Source: Profundicola sp051011115
GTDB lineage: Bacteria > Bacteroidota > Bacteroidia > Flavobacteriales > Weeksellaceae
Assembly (NCBI GenBank): GCA_051011115.1
Contig: JBPCUN010000030.1
Span: 1 to 15,882, forward strand
Length of the DNA: 15,882 nucleotides
Reading direction: 5' to 3'
Below, in pieces: positions 15,458-15,882 of this stretch (positions are counted from its first letter, which is position 1; every line of letters begins with the position of its first letter). Both the position numbers and the translations under genes were made by a program. The notes beneath the pieces are model-generated. The model had not been told where the DNA came from, did no database searches, and worked only from the letters and a program-made list of their open reading frames with translations.

Positions 15458-15488
15458 TTTGTATAAATAAAATTTATGCTTTTATTTG
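15458..15488 (+). promoter_or_regulatory. candidate promoter of the carbonic anhydrase gene
   Basis: TTTG (15458-15461) is followed after 19 nt by TTTATTTG (15481-15488), which matches seven of eight positions when TAnnTTTG is counted with free central bases. The predicted start is about 12 nt before the ATG at 15508. A minus-strand TAAATTTG (15444-15437) nearby could serve pta but has no -33 partner and lies far from that gene. Confidence 0.5.
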
Positions 15489-15507
15489 ACATTATAACAA
15501 AACATAT

Positions 15508-15882
15508 ATGGAATTAGATAGGATTTTTAAAAACAACGAAATTTGGATTAAAGATAAATTAGAAAATGATCCTGAGTACTTCAAGGAATTAAATAAAGGT
15601 CAAAAACCAGAAGTATTATATATAGGGTGTTCTGACTCTAGAGTTACCGCAGAGGATATCATGGGACTGAAACCAGGCGAGCTTTTTGTTCATCGTAACG
15701 TGGCTAATATAGTAAATGCCATAGACATGAATGCGCAAAGTGTTATTAATTATGCAGTTACCAATTTAGAAGTAAACCATGTGGTGATTTGTGGCCACTA
15801 CTCTTGTGGAGGTGTAAAAGCAGCTATGGAAGCAAAAGATCTTGGAATTTTAAATCCTTGGTTACGTAACATTCGCGATGTT
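15508..15882 (+). CDS. beta-class carbonic anhydrase, N-terminal part only
   Basis: Partial gene of 125 codons, open at the right edge. Carbonic anhydrase hydrates CO2 to bicarbonate in the cytoplasm and feeds carboxylases. The translated frame shows the beta-class zinc site: Cys41 and the Asp43-Arg45 dyad in CSDSRV, then His97 and Cys100 in ICGHYSCGG. HRNVAN (62-67) is also conserved. The start ATG is the first in frame after a candidate promoter, and MELDRIFKNNEIWIKDKL is a typical N-terminus for this family. It is divergent from pta across a 191-bp AT-rich gap. A fusion to a SulP transporter would be C-terminal to one and is excluded at this end, but the far end of the gene is not seen. 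Confidence 0.93.
   Translation, partial: MELDRIFKNNEIWIKDKLENDPEYFKELNKGQKPEVLYIGCSDSRVTAEDIMGLKPGELFVHRNVANIVNAIDMNAQSVINYAVTNLEVNHVVICGHYSCGGVKAAMEAKDLGILNPWLRNIRDV

Noticed and set aside
1..15882. Defence system, mobile element, CRISPR array, tRNA or rRNA
   Set aside because: I found no repeat array, transposase, integrase or RNA gene; all genes look like native housekeeping or envelope genes with uniform AT-rich composition.

Overview
The window looks like chromosomal core DNA from a member of the Bacteroidota. It is AT-rich, and several genes are preceded by the Bacteroidota-type -7 box TAnnTTTG, in three cases with a TTTG or near match 19-20 nt upstream. Marker genes fit this phylum: type B ribosomal protein L31, a GlmU-like protein with a divergent N-terminus, a kinase-less PASTA protein beside rluD and ddl, and pdhA directly followed by the E2 gene. 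The family within the phylum cannot be fixed from this sequence. I see no mobile element, CRISPR array, tRNA or rRNA.

Layout. 1-337 (-) is the start of methylmalonyl-CoA mutase, cut by the window edge. 496-3722 (-) is a three-gene set: a cystathionine-synthase-like PLP enzyme, a short-chain reductase and an alpha-oxoamine synthase. Together they match the reported route to the sulfonolipid capnine (cysteate synthase, reductase, cysteate acyltransferase). This is the most distinctive system in the window. 3808-4965 (-) is a GlmU-like sugar nucleotide enzyme. 5053-5307 (-) is L31. 5400-6812 (+) is a predicted lipoprotein with a beta-helix-like body. 6809-8859 (-) holds rluD and the PASTA gene, translationally coupled. 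9007-9978 (+) is D-Ala-D-Ala ligase. 10003-10320 (-) is a small DUF3817 membrane protein. 10395-13122 (-) holds pyruvate dehydrogenase E1 alpha and E2. 13229-15316 (-) is phosphate acetyltransferase. 15508 to the end (+) is the start of a beta-carbonic anhydrase.

How the genes relate. Cell-envelope functions dominate the first two thirds: sulfonolipid synthesis, UDP-GlcNAc supply, peptidoglycan precursor synthesis (Ddl) and a putative peptidoglycan-binding PASTA protein. The last third is acetyl-CoA metabolism: pyruvate to acetyl-CoA (PdhA/E2) and acetyl-CoA to acetyl phosphate (Pta). E1 beta, E3 and acetate kinase are not in the window and must lie elsewhere. No stretch of more than 300 bases lacks a gene; the longest gaps are 338-495 and 15317-15507. 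Three intrinsic terminators and seven promoter candidates are listed separately.
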